64,000 nucleotides of DNA from contig JAFWEJ010000005.1 of assembly GCA_017512985.1 (NCBI GenBank), positions 1 through 64,000 on the forward strand. Reading direction: 5' to 3'. This DNA comes from Clostridia bacterium. Its GTDB lineage: Bacteria; Bacillota; Clostridia; Christensenellales; Aristaeellaceae. Made by a program: the position numbers and the translations under genes. This document shows, one piece after another, positions 34,586 through 43,922 of the stretch (its first letter is position 1; each line of letters begins with the position of its first letter). The notes below the pieces were generated by a model. That model saw only the letters and a program-made list of their open reading frames with translations. It made no database searches and was not told the origin of the DNA.

Positions 34586-35071
34586 ATGGATCCGTTCGCA
34601 CTGAATCTGATCATGATCATCGGATTTGTGATCGGCTCCGGCCTCATCATCGTCGAAGCGTTCATCCCCGGATTCGGTATCGCCGGGATCGGCGGCGTAG
34701 TGCTTGAGATTGTCGCGCTCCGCTGCTGCTGGCTGCTGCACGGCACCGTCCCGACGCTGCTTGCCCTTGCGGGTGTGCTTCTGCTGATCGGGCTGGCTGT
34801 CTTCCTCTCCTATCGCAGCGCCATGAACGGCAGGCTCAGCAAAAGCCATCTGGTACTGAAGGATACGGAGACAGCCGCTGAAGAGGCCAAACCGGATCAC
34901 TGGATCGGCATGGACGGCGTCGCCGTGACCGCGCTGCGCCCCGCCGGCGAGATCGAGATCGAAGGCGCCCGCCTGAAAGCCGCCAGCACAGGAGACTTTG
35001 TTGAAAAAGGCGCTCCCGTCCTGGTCACAGGCATGGAAGGCGACCACTACGTCATCAGAAGGAAAGAGTAA
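34586..35071 (+). CDS. nfeD: NfeD family membrane protein
   Basis: A short NfeD of 161 residues. Two or three hydrophobic helices (LIMIIGFVIGSGLIIVEAFIPGFGIAGIGG, given here by its GFVIGSG and PGFGIAGIGG parts) are followed by a C-terminal OB-like domain (GMDGVAVTALRPAGEIEIEG, FVEKGAPVLVTGMEGDHYVI). NfeD partners flotillin and helps organise membrane microdomains. It precedes floA by 56 bases and has AAAGGAGG before ATG 34586. Confidence 0.9.
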   Translation: MDPFALNLIMIIGFVIGSGLIIVEAFIPGFGIAGIGGVVLEIVALRCCWLLHGTVPTLLALAGVLLLIGLAVFLSYRSAMNGRLSKSHLVLKDTETAAEEAKPDHWIGMDGVAVTALRPAGEIEIEGARLKAASTGDFVEKGAPVLVTGMEGDHYVIRRKE

Positions 35072-35127
35072 CCCGGTAAATGGTATCCTGTGAACCTGTA
35101 TATGATTTAGTTTAAGGAGGAAAGAAT

Positions 35128-36132
35128 ATGGAAAGTGTTGTCCTGATCCCGATCATTGTGGTCATCGTCCTGATCGCGCTGGCGATCTTCCTGCACTTCG
35201 TGCCCATGGGCCTGTGGATTTCGGCCCTGGCCAGCGGCGTGCACATCCCGATCAGCGCGCTCATCGGTATGCGGATCCGCCGCATCCAGCCCCAGCGCCT
35301 GGTCTATCCCCTGATCAAGGCCAACAAGGCCGGCCTGAACCTGACCATCAGCCAGCTGGAAACCCACTACCTGGCCGGCGGTAACGTGGACCGCGTCATC
35401 AACGCCCTGATCGCCGCCCAGCGCGCGAACATCGACATGGCCTTTGAAAAGGCCTGCGCCATCGACCTGGCCGGCCGCGACGTGTTCCAGGCCGTCCAGA
35501 TGAGCGTTACCCCGAAGGTCATTGAGACCCCCGTGGTCGCCGCCATTGCGAAGGACGGTATCGAACTTCGAGCCAAAGCCCGTGTGACCGTGCGCACCAA
35601 CATTGAACGCCTGGTCGGCGGCGCCGGTGAGGAAACCGTTATCGCCCGTGTCGGCGAAGGCATCGTCACCACCGTCGGTTCCGCTGAAACCCATAAGCAG
35701 GTGCTTGAGAATCCTGACCTGATCAGCCGTACCGTGCTGGACAAGGGTCTGGATGCCGGCACCGCCTACGAAATCCTCTCCATCGATATCGCGGATGTGG
35801 ACGTTGGCCGCAACGTCGGCGCCCAGCTGCAGATGGACCAGGCCGAGGCCGACCGCCGCATCGCCCAGGCGAAGGCGGAAGAGCGCCGCGCCATGGCTGT
35901 GGCCCACGAGCAGGAAATGAAGGCTTCCGTGCAGGAGATGCGCGCGAAGGTGGTCGAGGCCGAGGCCGAAGTGCCGCGCGCCATGGCAGCCGCGCTGCGT
36001 GACGGCAAGCTCGGTGTCCTGGATTACTACCAGATGAAGAACACCATTGCCGATACCGAAATGCGCGAGTCCATCGGCAAGGCCGCCGCCCCGCAGACCC
36101 CCGCGCCCGAAGCTCCCCGGAGCAAGAAGTAA
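35128..36132 (+). CDS. floA: Flotillin-like protein FloA
   Basis: A FloA-type flotillin of 334 residues. The N-terminal hairpin membrane anchor ([21 protein letters not shown]) is followed by the SPFH-like domain ([26 protein letters not shown], shown by key part [14 protein letters not shown]) and an Ala/Glu-rich helical region ([22 protein letters not shown]). It forms functional membrane microdomains in Gram-positive bacteria. AAGGAGG lies before ATG 35128. The gene order nfeD-floA-small membrane protein is typical. Confidence 0.95.
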   Translation: MESVVLIPIIVVIVLIALAIFLHFVPMGLWISALASGVHIPISALIGMRIRRIQPQRLVYPLIKANKAGLNLTISQLETHYLAGGNVDRVINALIAAQRANIDMAFEKACAIDLAGRDVFQAVQMSVTPKVIETPVVAAIAKDGIELRAKARVTVRTNIERLVGGAGEETVIARVGEGIVTTVGSAETHKQVLENPDLISRTVLDKGLDAGTAYEILSIDIADVDVGRNVGAQLQMDQAEADRRIAQAKAEERRAMAVAHEQEMKASVQEMRAKVVEAEAEVPRAMAAALRDGKLGVLDYYQMKNTIADTEMRESIGKAAAPQTPAPEAPRSKK

Positions 36133-36170
36133 TATGAGCAGGAATTGAGAAAAGGAGGTGTCAGCATCCA

Positions 36171-36632
36171 ATGGATTTCCCACCCATTCTCATTCTTGCG
36201 ATCGTCTGGCTCCTCATCGGTCTGCCGCTGTCCAAACTGAACAAAGCAAAGCAGCAGCAACAGCAGCAGGCCGCAAAAACGGCAAAGCCCGGCCCGGCGG
36301 CGAAACCCGCCGAAAAGGCCCCGCAGCAGAGGCAGCCGAAGCAGCAGAAGCCTGAAAACAGCACCTATGTTGCGCACGAACCTGTCCGGCCGACCGTCCT
36401 GCAGCCCTCGATCACATTCACCGAACACGATGATTCCGTGTATCAGGGCAGCATGAACGTGCAGACCGGCGAGGGCTACGATCCCTGCCACGACGAGCAG
36501 CTTGCTCCCCTTTCAGCCGCTGAAGCCGCGGTTCCCGCGGCGGAAACGGCGGAGCCGGGACTGCAGCTGTCCTGGACCGGCAGCGAAGTCGTCCGCGGCT
36601 TTGTCATGAGTGAGATCCTGACCCGCAGGTAA
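36171..36632 (+). CDS. Small membrane protein of the floA operon
   Basis: A 153-residue protein with one N-terminal membrane helix (PPILILAIVWLLIGLPLS), a low-complexity Gln/Ala/Pro/Lys region, and a conserved-looking C-terminal segment SEVVRGFVMSEILTRR. The family is unnamed to my knowledge but appears downstream of floA in related bacteria; that is recall, not seen here. AAAGGAGGTG precedes ATG 36171. It probably interacts with flotillin or NfeD. Confidence 0.75.
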   Translation: MDFPPILILAIVWLLIGLPLSKLNKAKQQQQQQAAKTAKPGPAAKPAEKAPQQRQPKQQKPENSTYVAHEPVRPTVLQPSITFTEHDDSVYQGSMNVQTGEGYDPCHDEQLAPLSAAEAAVPAAETAEPGLQLSWTGSEVVRGFVMSEILTRR

Positions 36633-36648
36633 ACCCCATACCAAATTC

Positions 36649-36680
36649 GAGGGACCGGCATCCGCCGGTCCCTCTTTCAT
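36649..36680 (+). terminator. Terminator of the nfeD-floA operon
   Basis: Perfect 11-base arms GAGGGACCGGC and complement with a 4-base loop, then TTTCAT. Confidence 0.85.
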
Positions 36681-36715
36681 CGGAGGAGAGTTAAAAGGAT
36701 AGTCCCTTTGTCGTT

Positions 36716-37876
36716 TTACCCATGATTCGTCTCATACGTTACATCCCATACGGGACGTTTTTTGCTCCCGGCAATCCTTTTCGCCAGTTCCCGGTCAAAT
36801 ACTTCCGGCGGAACCGGGATCTCCATCCGCTGCCCGGTCCATCCGGACAGATGGATCGCGTTGGACAGCTGCAGCTCCCGCAGGCCGTCCTCCGCCCCGG
36901 CAACCGGCTTCTCACCCCGCAGCAGATGCGCCGCGAACGCGTTGATCACGCCGGCGTGCTGCGGGTTTTTCCCGTCCGTTTCCGCAACGGATACTTCAGG
37001 CTCCCCGCGGTACCACGGGTCGTCGCTCTCAAAGCAGATCTCCCGCTCGCTCCTGTCCAGCTTCCAGATCTTTACCCGGCCGTCCTCACAGACCATCTTG
37101 CCCTTTTCGCAGCTAATCTCCAGCCGGTTCGTGCCGGGCAGGTCTCCCGTGGAAGCGACAAACGTACCCGTCGCGCCATTCGGGAACTCCAGCAGCGCGC
37201 TTACGTCGTCCTCCACCTCTATCCGGTGCCATTTCCCTTCCAGGCACCGCGCCGTCACCGCGCAGGGCATACCGCACAGCCAGATCAGCAGGTCCAGCTG
37301 ATGCGGGCACTGGTTCAGCAGTACGCCGCCGCCTTCCCCGGCCCAGGTCGCCCGCCAGCTTCCTGAGTCGTAATACCGCTGCGTCCGGTACCAGTCGGTG
37401 ATAATCCAGATCACGCGTTTGACAGCGCCCATTTCGCCGCTTTCCAGCATTTCCTTCATCCTGCGGTATACGCAGTTGGTCCGCTGGTTGAACATGAACG
37501 TCAGGGTTTTCCCGGCCTTTTCCGCGGCCCGGATCATCTTCTCCGCGCTGTCCGCCCTCACCGACGCCGGCTTTTCGCACAGCACATGCATCCCGGCCTC
37601 CAGCGCCGCGACAGCCAGCGGTTCATGCTGATAATGGGGCGCGGCAATCAGCACCGCGTCGCAGCAGCCGCTGGCGATCAGCTCCCGGCCGTCGCAAAAC
37701 ACCCGTGCGCCTGGCAATGCCTTTTCCGCCCATTCCCTGCGTTCCGGCCGCAGGTCCGCCGCCGCCGTAAGCTCAATCTCCGGGCATTTCCCGCCCAGGA
37801 TCAGCCGGCAGTGCTCGCTGCCCATATTCCCGATGCCGATAATTCCCAGCCGGACCTGTTTTCTGGCTTCGCTCAC
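36716..37876 (-). CDS. Gfo/Idh/MocA family oxidoreductase (third gene of operon)
   Basis: An NAD(P)-dependent sugar dehydrogenase-type protein of 386 residues. The Rossmann motif is GIIGIGNMGSEH near residues 12-23; the conserved EKP motif is in VLCEKPASV near 97-105; the substrate region contains GEGGGVLLNQCPHQLDLLIWLCG. The start codon is GTG 37876, one base after the stop of the preceding gene. It is one of three related dehydrogenases that together probably oxidise or isomerise a sugar or inositol compound. Confidence 0.9.
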   Translation of the reverse strand: MSEARKQVRLGIIGIGNMGSEHCRLILGGKCPEIELTAAADLRPERREWAEKALPGARVFCDGRELIASGCCDAVLIAAPHYQHEPLAVAALEAGMHVLCEKPASVRADSAEKMIRAAEKAGKTLTFMFNQRTNCVYRRMKEMLESGEMGAVKRVIWIITDWYRTQRYYDSGSWRATWAGEGGGVLLNQCPHQLDLLIWLCGMPCAVTARCLEGKWHRIEVEDDVSALLEFPNGATGTFVASTGDLPGTNRLEISCEKGKMVCEDGRVKIWKLDRSEREICFESDDPWYRGEPEVSVAETDGKNPQHAGVINAFAAHLLRGEKPVAGAEDGLRELQLSNAIHLSGWTGQRMEIPVPPEVFDRELAKRIAGSKKRPVWDVTYETNHG

Positions 37877-37877
37877 G

Positions 37878-38960
37878 TTATCCGATCCTCACTGCCTGTT
37901 TCTGCGCCAGCAGGCACAGTTCCGCCGCCTTGAAGGCGTGCTCCTGCGTCATCGCGTTCTCTGTCCGGTTCAGGCAGTCCAGGATCAGCTGCCCGAAGAA
38001 CGGATAGCCCGTCACACCGGCGGCATTCAGGTACTGCTCGCCTTTGTCGTTCACCAGGTACACATGGCAACCTCCGTCCTTATCAGAAGCGAGGTTCACA
38101 TACTTGCGGATCTCAATAAAGCCCTTCGTTCCCAGGATGAACATCCGTCCGTCTCCCCAGGTCCGCAGGCCGTCCGGCGTGAACCAGTCCAGCCGGAAGT
38201 ATCCGGCGGATCCGTTCTTGCCGGTCAGCTGCGCGTCGCCGAAATCCTCCAGCTCCGGATACTCCGGATGCGCGAAGTTCGCGATCCGGCTCGCGGTCAC
38301 CTCGGCGTCCTCCTCGTCCGCGTAATACAGGAACTGCTCAAACTGGTGGCTCCCGATGTCGCAGAGGATCCCGCCGTATTTCTCCCGTTCAAAGAACCAG
38401 GCCGGCCTGCCCGGCGCGCCGAGGCGGTGCGGGCCGAATCCCGTCACGGAGATCACCCTGCCGATCTCCCCGCTCTTCGCGATGTATCCCGCCAGGATCG
38501 ATCCCTCGTCGTGCAGCCGTTCCGCGTAGTAGACCATGTATTTCTTTCCGGTTTCCTTCACCTTTTCCCGCGCTGAAGCCAGCTGCTCCAGCGTCGTGAA
38601 CGGCGCCTTGTCCGTAAAGTAGTCCTTCCCCGCGTCCATTGCCCGCAGGCCCAGGGCGCAGCGCTCGCTCGTCACGGCCGCGCCGGCGATCATATGGGTC
38701 TCCGCGTCCTCCAGCGCCTCTTCCTCGCTGTTGGCCGCCCGGGCCTGGGGAAAGGCCTTCAGGAACGCGGCAACCTTCCGCTTGTCCGGGTCGTATACAT
38801 ATTTCAGCGTGCCGCCGGCTTCCGTCAGCCCGTTGCACATGCCGTAGATATGGCCGTGGTCCAGCCGCACGGCGGAAAAGACAAACTCCCTGTCCTTCAC
38901 CACCGGCTGCGGTTTGCCCTTCGGCGCGTAGTTCATGCCGTCCGATACGTTCATCGTCAT
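37878..38960 (-). CDS. Gfo/Idh/MocA family oxidoreductase (second gene of operon)
   Basis: A 360-residue relative of the flanking dehydrogenases. The N-terminal part FSAVRLDHGHIYGMCNGL replaces the usual glycine-rich loop, so the nucleotide-binding fold is unusual; a TDKAPFT segment near 117 stands where EKP normally lies (K kept). This suggests altered cofactor use or a non-catalytic subunit. Substrate-side motifs are present (GGILCDIGSHQFEQFLYY). The ATG overlaps the stop of the upstream dehydrogenase (ATGA). Confidence 0.85.
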   Translation of the reverse strand: MTMNVSDGMNYAPKGKPQPVVKDREFVFSAVRLDHGHIYGMCNGLTEAGGTLKYVYDPDKRKVAAFLKAFPQARAANSEEEALEDAETHMIAGAAVTSERCALGLRAMDAGKDYFTDKAPFTTLEQLASAREKVKETGKKYMVYYAERLHDEGSILAGYIAKSGEIGRVISVTGFGPHRLGAPGRPAWFFEREKYGGILCDIGSHQFEQFLYYADEEDAEVTASRIANFAHPEYPELEDFGDAQLTGKNGSAGYFRLDWFTPDGLRTWGDGRMFILGTKGFIEIRKYVNLASDKDGGCHVYLVNDKGEQYLNAAGVTGYPFFGQLILDCLNRTENAMTQEHAFKAAELCLLAQKQAVRIG

Positions 38961-40117
38961 TTTTCTCCCTTCCGGAAGTTCCCGAAACTGAGATCCCCGT
39001 CCTGGCTTTCCACGGACGCGGTCTTCTCATAGAAATGCGGAACCGCCTTCCGTATGCCCTCCACCGTATAGAAGGGATCGTCCGGGGCGATCGGCAGTTC
39101 CACGCCCTGCCGTGCGGATCCCGCCTTATAGATCGCGGTAATCAGTTCAATGGTCCGCCGGCCGTCCTCGCCGGTGATCGCGGGCTCCGCGCCCGTCTCA
39201 ATCGCCGTCAGCACGTTCTCCAGCTGCCCGACATGCATCTCATAGGGCAGCGGCGGCAGCGAGGCAAGATACTCCTCCGCCTTCTCCGCGAAGGCCGCGT
39301 CCGGCTCTGCCAGCGGAAACCCGTTCGGCTGCGGCAGCGAGGCAAACACGCTGTACGGGAAAGCGATCTTCGCTTTCTCGCACTGGAAGATCAGCGCCTG
39401 GTCCTCCCCGTGGTCCACCACGGAAGCCGTAATCACAGCCAGCGCTCCCGGGTATTCCGCCACGGAAACGGAAAGGTCCTCGACCTCGGCGTTGTCGTGG
39501 CCGGTATTGGCCAGCACGCTCGTCATCCGCTGCGGCGTGCCCATCATCCATCCGAGCATGTCAATGTGATGCACCGCATGGTTCAGCGTGCATCCGCCGC
39601 CTTCCTTCTCCCAGGTTCCCCGCCACCACAGGTCGTAATAGCTGTGCCCGCGGAACCACAGGGAATTGACCGTCACGTGCCGCACCTTCCCGGCCATGCC
39701 GCTGTCCAGCAGCGCCTTCAGGTTCCTCACCGGCAGGCGGAAACGGTTCTGTGCGATGATGGAAAGCTTCTTTCCGCTCTCATCCCGCGCGCGGAGCATC
39801 GCGTCGCATTCCTCCAGGGACGCAGCCATGGGTTTTTCGCATACCGCGTTCTTCCCGCTCCTCAGCGCGTTGATCGTGATCTCCGCGTGCGCGAACGGCG
39901 GCGTGCAGACGTCCACCAGGTCGATTTCCCGGTCCAGGATCTCATGGTGATCAAGGTACACCTCGGCGTCCAGGCCGTACTGTTCCTTGACTTTCTGCGC
40001 TTTTCCGGGAATAATATCCACAAGCGCCACAATTTTGCACCTCTCCGGAAATTGCATATAGGCTTTGATATGGGCATGGGAGATCCCGCCGGTTCCGACG
40101 ATCGCGATCCGAATCAT
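38957..40117 (-). CDS. Gfo/Idh/MocA family oxidoreductase (first gene of operon)
   Basis: An NAD(P)-dependent oxidoreductase of 386 residues. The Rossmann motif IAIVGTGGISHAH lies at the N terminus, EKP in AVCEKPMAAS near 97, and GGGCTLNHAVHHIDMLGWMMG in the substrate domain (key His pair HAVHHID). ATG 40117 with AAGAAGGTG upstream is preferred over GTG 40126. It is divergent from the AraC-like gene and has two 21-bp-spaced repeats between them. Confidence 0.92.
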   Translation of the reverse strand: MIRIAIVGTGGISHAHIKAYMQFPERCKIVALVDIIPGKAQKVKEQYGLDAEVYLDHHEILDREIDLVDVCTPPFAHAEITINALRSGKNAVCEKPMAASLEECDAMLRARDESGKKLSIIAQNRFRLPVRNLKALLDSGMAGKVRHVTVNSLWFRGHSYYDLWWRGTWEKEGGGCTLNHAVHHIDMLGWMMGTPQRMTSVLANTGHDNAEVEDLSVSVAEYPGALAVITASVVDHGEDQALIFQCEKAKIAFPYSVFASLPQPNGFPLAEPDAAFAEKAEEYLASLPPLPYEMHVGQLENVLTAIETGAEPAITGEDGRRTIELITAIYKAGSARQGVELPIAPDDPFYTVEGIRKAVPHFYEKTASVESQDGDLSFGNFRKGEK

Positions 40118-40205
40118 CTTCTGCACCTTCTTTATGCTTATATTTCAAATATCGCAGCATTTTCCCACTTATATGGACAGTATAATGCCGGCGCCTTGAC
40201 AAAGC

Positions 40206-40240
40206 TATATAAATCATGTTTCAATATATGCAAATCCTGC
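40206..40240 (-). promoter_or_regulatory. AraC-type direct repeats upstream of the oxidoreductase operon
   Basis: Two half-sites on the plus strand, TATATAAATCATGT (40206-40219) and TATGCAAATCCTGC (40227-40240), match at 10 of 14 bases and start 21 bases apart. A -10-like TATACT follows on the minus strand at 40184-40179. AraC proteins commonly bind such direct repeats next to weak -35 boxes. Confidence 0.6.
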
Positions 40241-40264
40241 ACAAACCAAAACAGGAGACGTATT

Positions 40265-41182
40265 ATGCAAAACAGCACAACGCACGTACCGTTTCTTCCG
40301 ATGGAATGGCGTGAGGAGCAGGGATACGAGGCCCATCACAACTTCAGTGAGACCTATGAGGTCACCCAGTTTCACTGCCACGACTACTATGAGTTTTATA
40401 TCCATCTGCACGGCGGCGAGTTCATGGGCGTGGACAATCAGCTTTTCCAGCTGAAGCCGAACCAGATTTTCATCCTTCCGCCGTTCTCCATGCACGGCCT
40501 TTCCTGTACCAAAGAAATGCACGACTATGAGCGGGCATACCTGAACCTTTCCCCGGAAGTCCTGCACATCCTGAGCTGCGGCCAGATCGACCTTGACCAG
40601 TTCCTCCGTTCACACACTGTCGGAGGCGTATGCACCTATCAGCTGAGCAGCCAGGACGCCGAGCAGTTTCTTGCCTGGCTCCGTAAGATCCGGGCCAATC
40701 AGCGGAATGAAAATTTTGAGAACGACGCATTCCACCGGTTCCAGAATTATACGCTGATGATGAACATCCTCAGCCTTCTGTGCGAAACCATCAGCCATGC
40801 CAGTCCGGTGGAAGGGGAACCGTTCGGCAACGGGATTATCCAGAATATCCTGGATTACATCAACAATCATTACACCCAGCCGATCCGCATCGAAAACCTG
40901 GCGCGGAGCTTCGGTGTCAGTGTGTCCTGGCTCTCCCACGAGTTCGTCCGTTTTACAAACCGGAGCGTTTATGATTACGTATTGTACCGCCGCGTCATGC
41001 TGGCCCGCCAGCAGATGTTCGGAACGGCTTCCCTGAATGATATCGCCTATCAGTGCGGGTTCAATGATTATTCCAATTTCCTCCGGTCCTTCGGCAAGAT
41101 CGTCGGCGTTTCCCCCAGCCGGTACCGGAAACAGCTGAAGCGTTACCAGATGAAAGAACTGGACGAGCATATGAAACTGTAA
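40265..41182 (+). CDS. AraC family transcriptional regulator
   Basis: A 305-residue regulator. The N-terminal half is a cupin ligand-binding domain (TQFHCHDYYEFYIHLHGG, FILPPFSMHG). The C-terminal 100 residues form the two helix-turn-helix units of AraC (IRIENLARSFGVSVSWLSHEFVRF and SLNDIAYQCGFNDYSNFLRSFGKIVGVSPSRYRK, with core DIAYQCGF). The start is ATG 40265 with CAGGAG upstream; the open frame extends further but has no coding signal. It likely activates the divergent oxidoreductases and the ABC transporter in response to a sugar. Confidence 0.92.
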   Translation: MQNSTTHVPFLPMEWREEQGYEAHHNFSETYEVTQFHCHDYYEFYIHLHGGEFMGVDNQLFQLKPNQIFILPPFSMHGLSCTKEMHDYERAYLNLSPEVLHILSCGQIDLDQFLRSHTVGGVCTYQLSSQDAEQFLAWLRKIRANQRNENFENDAFHRFQNYTLMMNILSLLCETISHASPVEGEPFGNGIIQNILDYINNHYTQPIRIENLARSFGVSVSWLSHEFVRFTNRSVYDYVLYRRVMLARQQMFGTASLNDIAYQCGFNDYSNFLRSFGKIVGVSPSRYRKQLKRYQMKELDEHMKL

Positions 41183-41203
41183 CCGGTTTTTCGGCATAAG
41201 GAA

Positions 41204-41243
41204 AGAGAAGGAAGCGTCAAAGCGCTTCCTTCTCTGTTTACCG
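41204..41243 (+). terminator. Terminator between araC-like and ABC genes
   Basis: Thirteen-base arms AGAGAAGGAAGCG and complement, 6-base loop, then GTTTA. It lies between convergent genes and may serve both. Confidence 0.75.
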
Positions 41244-41248
41244 GTGAA

Positions 41249-42940
41249 TTATTCGCCCTTTGTGCGGATATAGGCGTCGTTGTAAGTCTTGACCAGTTCT
41301 TCCGCTTCGTACTCTTCGCAGCTCTGTACGTAGGCGTCCCAGTCAGCTTCGATGTCTTTCTGGCCGGTGATGAACTGAATCGTCCAGGCGTTAATGTTGG
41401 CGATCAGGTCAGCCTGGATCAGGCCGGTGCTCTCGATTTCTTCGGGAGTCAGCACGGTGGCCGGGCTCAGCGGCATCTGATCACGGTACTCAGCATAACG
41501 GATGTCGTAATCCTGAACAACGGCGGGCAGGTTGTCGCCGCGCAGTGCGTTGGAATGCGCGTAGAAGTAGTTGCCGCAGGCGTAGCCCCACTTGAGGCGG
41601 ATGTCAACATCCTCGTCGGAACCGGCGATGCCGAGGCCGCCGCACTTGAAGCCGGGCAGCAGCTTCTTGATCTTCACGCCGTTTTCTTCAGCATATTCCC
41701 AGGTCTCGCCTTCGGGGCCCCACTTGGTCAGGATGTATCCTTCATCGCTGTAGAACATCCAGTCAACGAACCGCATCATCTTGATGAAGCCTTCTTCGCC
41801 GAGGGCTTCCAGGGCGCCCTTGCTGATGCAGACGCCGTTTTCGAGGCGGGTGTTCTCAGCAACATAGTTGTTGGAGCCGGCGGGATACACGGTGATATAG
41901 ACGGAGTAGTTGCCTTCGCCCAGGCCCTTGTTCAGGCCGTCCATCCAGGTAACAAGCTGGGAACGGTTGAATCCCTGGATAACGCTCTTTCCGGTGAAGA
42001 ACTTGTCGTTGGCCACGGAGTCGTCCTGCACGAAGGTCTCGGGATCGAGGATGCCTTCAGCGACCAGGCGGTGCATGACCGTCACGAATTCCTTGAAGTT
42101 CTCGGAAGTGGAGGACAGATACCACTGATCCTTGTCAAAGTCGAACCGCAGGCCGTTGCCGACAGCCCAGCCGGAAGCAACGTCGTAGCTGTTGCCGACC
42201 AGCTTGCACAGGTAGCCGCCGGAACCCTGGCCGGACTGGCCGCACCACAGGTCGGACCAGATGTAATCGGACTCTTCGCACATGCCGTTCTCAACCATGT
42301 ACTTCTTCACGCCGATCAGGATGTCGCACAGGTCGTTCCAGGTCCAGGTCTTTTCCAGTTCCTTCACATCGTAGCCGGCAGCGGCGAAGATGTCGTCGCG
42401 GACCATCAGGGTGTAATCCTGCAGAGCCGCCTGATGCATGCCGGGCAGGCGGTAGAACTTGTTGTCGGCACGCAGGATCGTGTCCACGTCGGCCTTGAGA
42501 TTGTAGGTATTGTAGAACCAGGTGAAGTTGGGCATTTTGTCCACATAGTCGGATACGGGCAGGATCGCGCCGCCGTCAACCCAGCCGGATTCATCATAAA
42601 CCTTGGGGATGATGTAGGCGCAGCGGTCGGTACCCAGGTCCAGGGCAACCAGGCTCATGTAGTCGTTGGAGTCATAGGAAGTGATATCCAGCGTAACATT
42701 GGTGGCCTTGCGGATCTGCTCGAAAACGCCTTCGGTCTTCCAGGTGTCCACCATGGGATACCAGCTGGCGTCAGAGAAGAAAATGGTGTAAGTCACAGGT
42801 TCATCAGACCAGAACTTTTCACCGTAGGTGTATCCGTCAGCTTCAAAAACGCCGACGGAGTCAGTGGATTCTGCCGTGGCCATGGGGATGATCGAAAGGA
42901 TCATCATGGCCGCCAGCAACAGGGCAAGTACCTTCTTCAT
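41249..42940 (-). CDS. Extracellular sugar-binding protein (LplA type)
   Basis: A 563-residue exported solute-binding protein. The signal peptide (VLALLLAAMMILSIIPMATAES) is followed by a long two-lobed binding fold with many Trp/Tyr (WYPMVDTWKTEGVFEQIRKATNVTLDI, start block only WYPMVDTW). Length and order fit LplA-type binding proteins for complex sugars. The expected lipobox cysteine is absent, so membrane anchoring is uncertain. It lies downstream of both permease genes. AGGAGG precedes the ATG. Confidence 0.88.
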   Translation of the reverse strand: MKKVLALLLAAMMILSIIPMATAESTDSVGVFEADGYTYGEKFWSDEPVTYTIFFSDASWYPMVDTWKTEGVFEQIRKATNVTLDITSYDSNDYMSLVALDLGTDRCAYIIPKVYDESGWVDGGAILPVSDYVDKMPNFTWFYNTYNLKADVDTILRADNKFYRLPGMHQAALQDYTLMVRDDIFAAAGYDVKELEKTWTWNDLCDILIGVKKYMVENGMCEESDYIWSDLWCGQSGQGSGGYLCKLVGNSYDVASGWAVGNGLRFDFDKDQWYLSSTSENFKEFVTVMHRLVAEGILDPETFVQDDSVANDKFFTGKSVIQGFNRSQLVTWMDGLNKGLGEGNYSVYITVYPAGSNNYVAENTRLENGVCISKGALEALGEEGFIKMMRFVDWMFYSDEGYILTKWGPEGETWEYAEENGVKIKKLLPGFKCGGLGIAGSDEDVDIRLKWGYACGNYFYAHSNALRGDNLPAVVQDYDIRYAEYRDQMPLSPATVLTPEEIESTGLIQADLIANINAWTIQFITGQKDIEADWDAYVQSCEEYEAEELVKTYNDAYIRTKGE

Positions 42941-42994
42941 ATTGGGGTTCCTCCTTTATTTCTTACGGGCCTGGGCCCGCAGATTACATATGGG

Positions 42995-43909
42995 TTATTC
43001 CTTTACTCCGCCCAGCATCATACCCTGCACATAGTACTTCTGGATAAACGGATACACGCAGATGATCGGCACCGCCATCAGCAGCATGCAGCAGGACTTC
43101 AGGTTCGCTGCGATGCTTCCGCCCGATTCGCTGGCCTGCGTGGCGTCGTTTGTTCCGGAGATGATCGTCTTCAGGTAGTAGGCAACCGGCCACTTCGCTT
43201 TCGTCTTGATATACAGGAACGCGTTGAACCAGTTGTTCCAGTAGCCGACCGCGTAAAACAGCAGCATGGTCGCCATGATCGGCATGGACAGCGGAAGAAC
43301 GATCCGGAAGAATACGCCGAATTTGTTCAGTCCGTCCATTTCGCCCGCTTCTTCCAGCTCGGACGGCACTCCGGCGAAGAAGGATTTCATCAGCAGCACA
43401 TAATAGGTACTGATCAGGGACGGGATCACGAAAGCCGCAAGATTGTCAATCAGGTTCAGGCGCGTCATCAGCACATAGTTCGGAATCATACCGCCGCCAA
43501 AGTACATCGTAAAGACAATGAACGGCGTCAGGAACCTGTTCAGCCTCAGGCTCTTTTTGGACAGCGGATACGCCAGCATCGCGGACAGAAGCAGGGAGAA
43601 CGTCGTCCCGACCGCCGTATAGAGAAGCGTGTTCCCGTAGTATCCAATGAAGTCCCCTTTCTTCAGGACGGTCTCATACGTGTCGATATTGAATCCGACA
43701 GGCCAGATGGAAACAAGGCCGTCCCGGATGGCTTCCTGCGAGGAGAAGGACTGCGCGGCAAGATACAGGAACGGATAGAGCGTCACAGCCGAGATCAGGA
43801 TCATAATGATCGTATTAAAAACCGTGAAAGTCCGGTAACCGCGCGATTCCCGGATACGGACGGGATTGTTGTGGATGGCTGTCGTTCCTTTCACTTCTGC
43901 ACGATTCAT
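42995..43909 (-). CDS. Carbohydrate ABC transporter permease (LplC type)
   Basis: A polytopic permease of 304 residues with six hydrophobic helices. The EAA loop is seen as EEAGEMDGLNKFGVFFRIVLPLSMP (core EAGEMDG), which docks the ATPase. The N-terminal start is ATG 43909 with GAGGAGG before it. It pairs with the upstream permease; the ATPase is not encoded here and is probably a shared MsmK-type protein elsewhere. Confidence 0.92.
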   Translation of the reverse strand: MNRAEVKGTTAIHNNPVRIRESRGYRTFTVFNTIIMILISAVTLYPFLYLAAQSFSSQEAIRDGLVSIWPVGFNIDTYETVLKKGDFIGYYGNTLLYTAVGTTFSLLLSAMLAYPLSKKSLRLNRFLTPFIVFTMYFGGGMIPNYVLMTRLNLIDNLAAFVIPSLISTYYVLLMKSFFAGVPSELEEAGEMDGLNKFGVFFRIVLPLSMPIMATMLLFYAVGYWNNWFNAFLYIKTKAKWPVAYYLKTIISGTNDATQASESGGSIAANLKSCCMLLMAVPIICVYPFIQKYYVQGMMLGGVKE

Positions 43910-43922
43910 CTTCCGCACCTCC

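Noticed and set aside
38639..40264. N-terminal extension of the AraC-like frame
   Set aside because: It is antisense to two dehydrogenases; a ribosome site and normal AraC length support the start at 40265.
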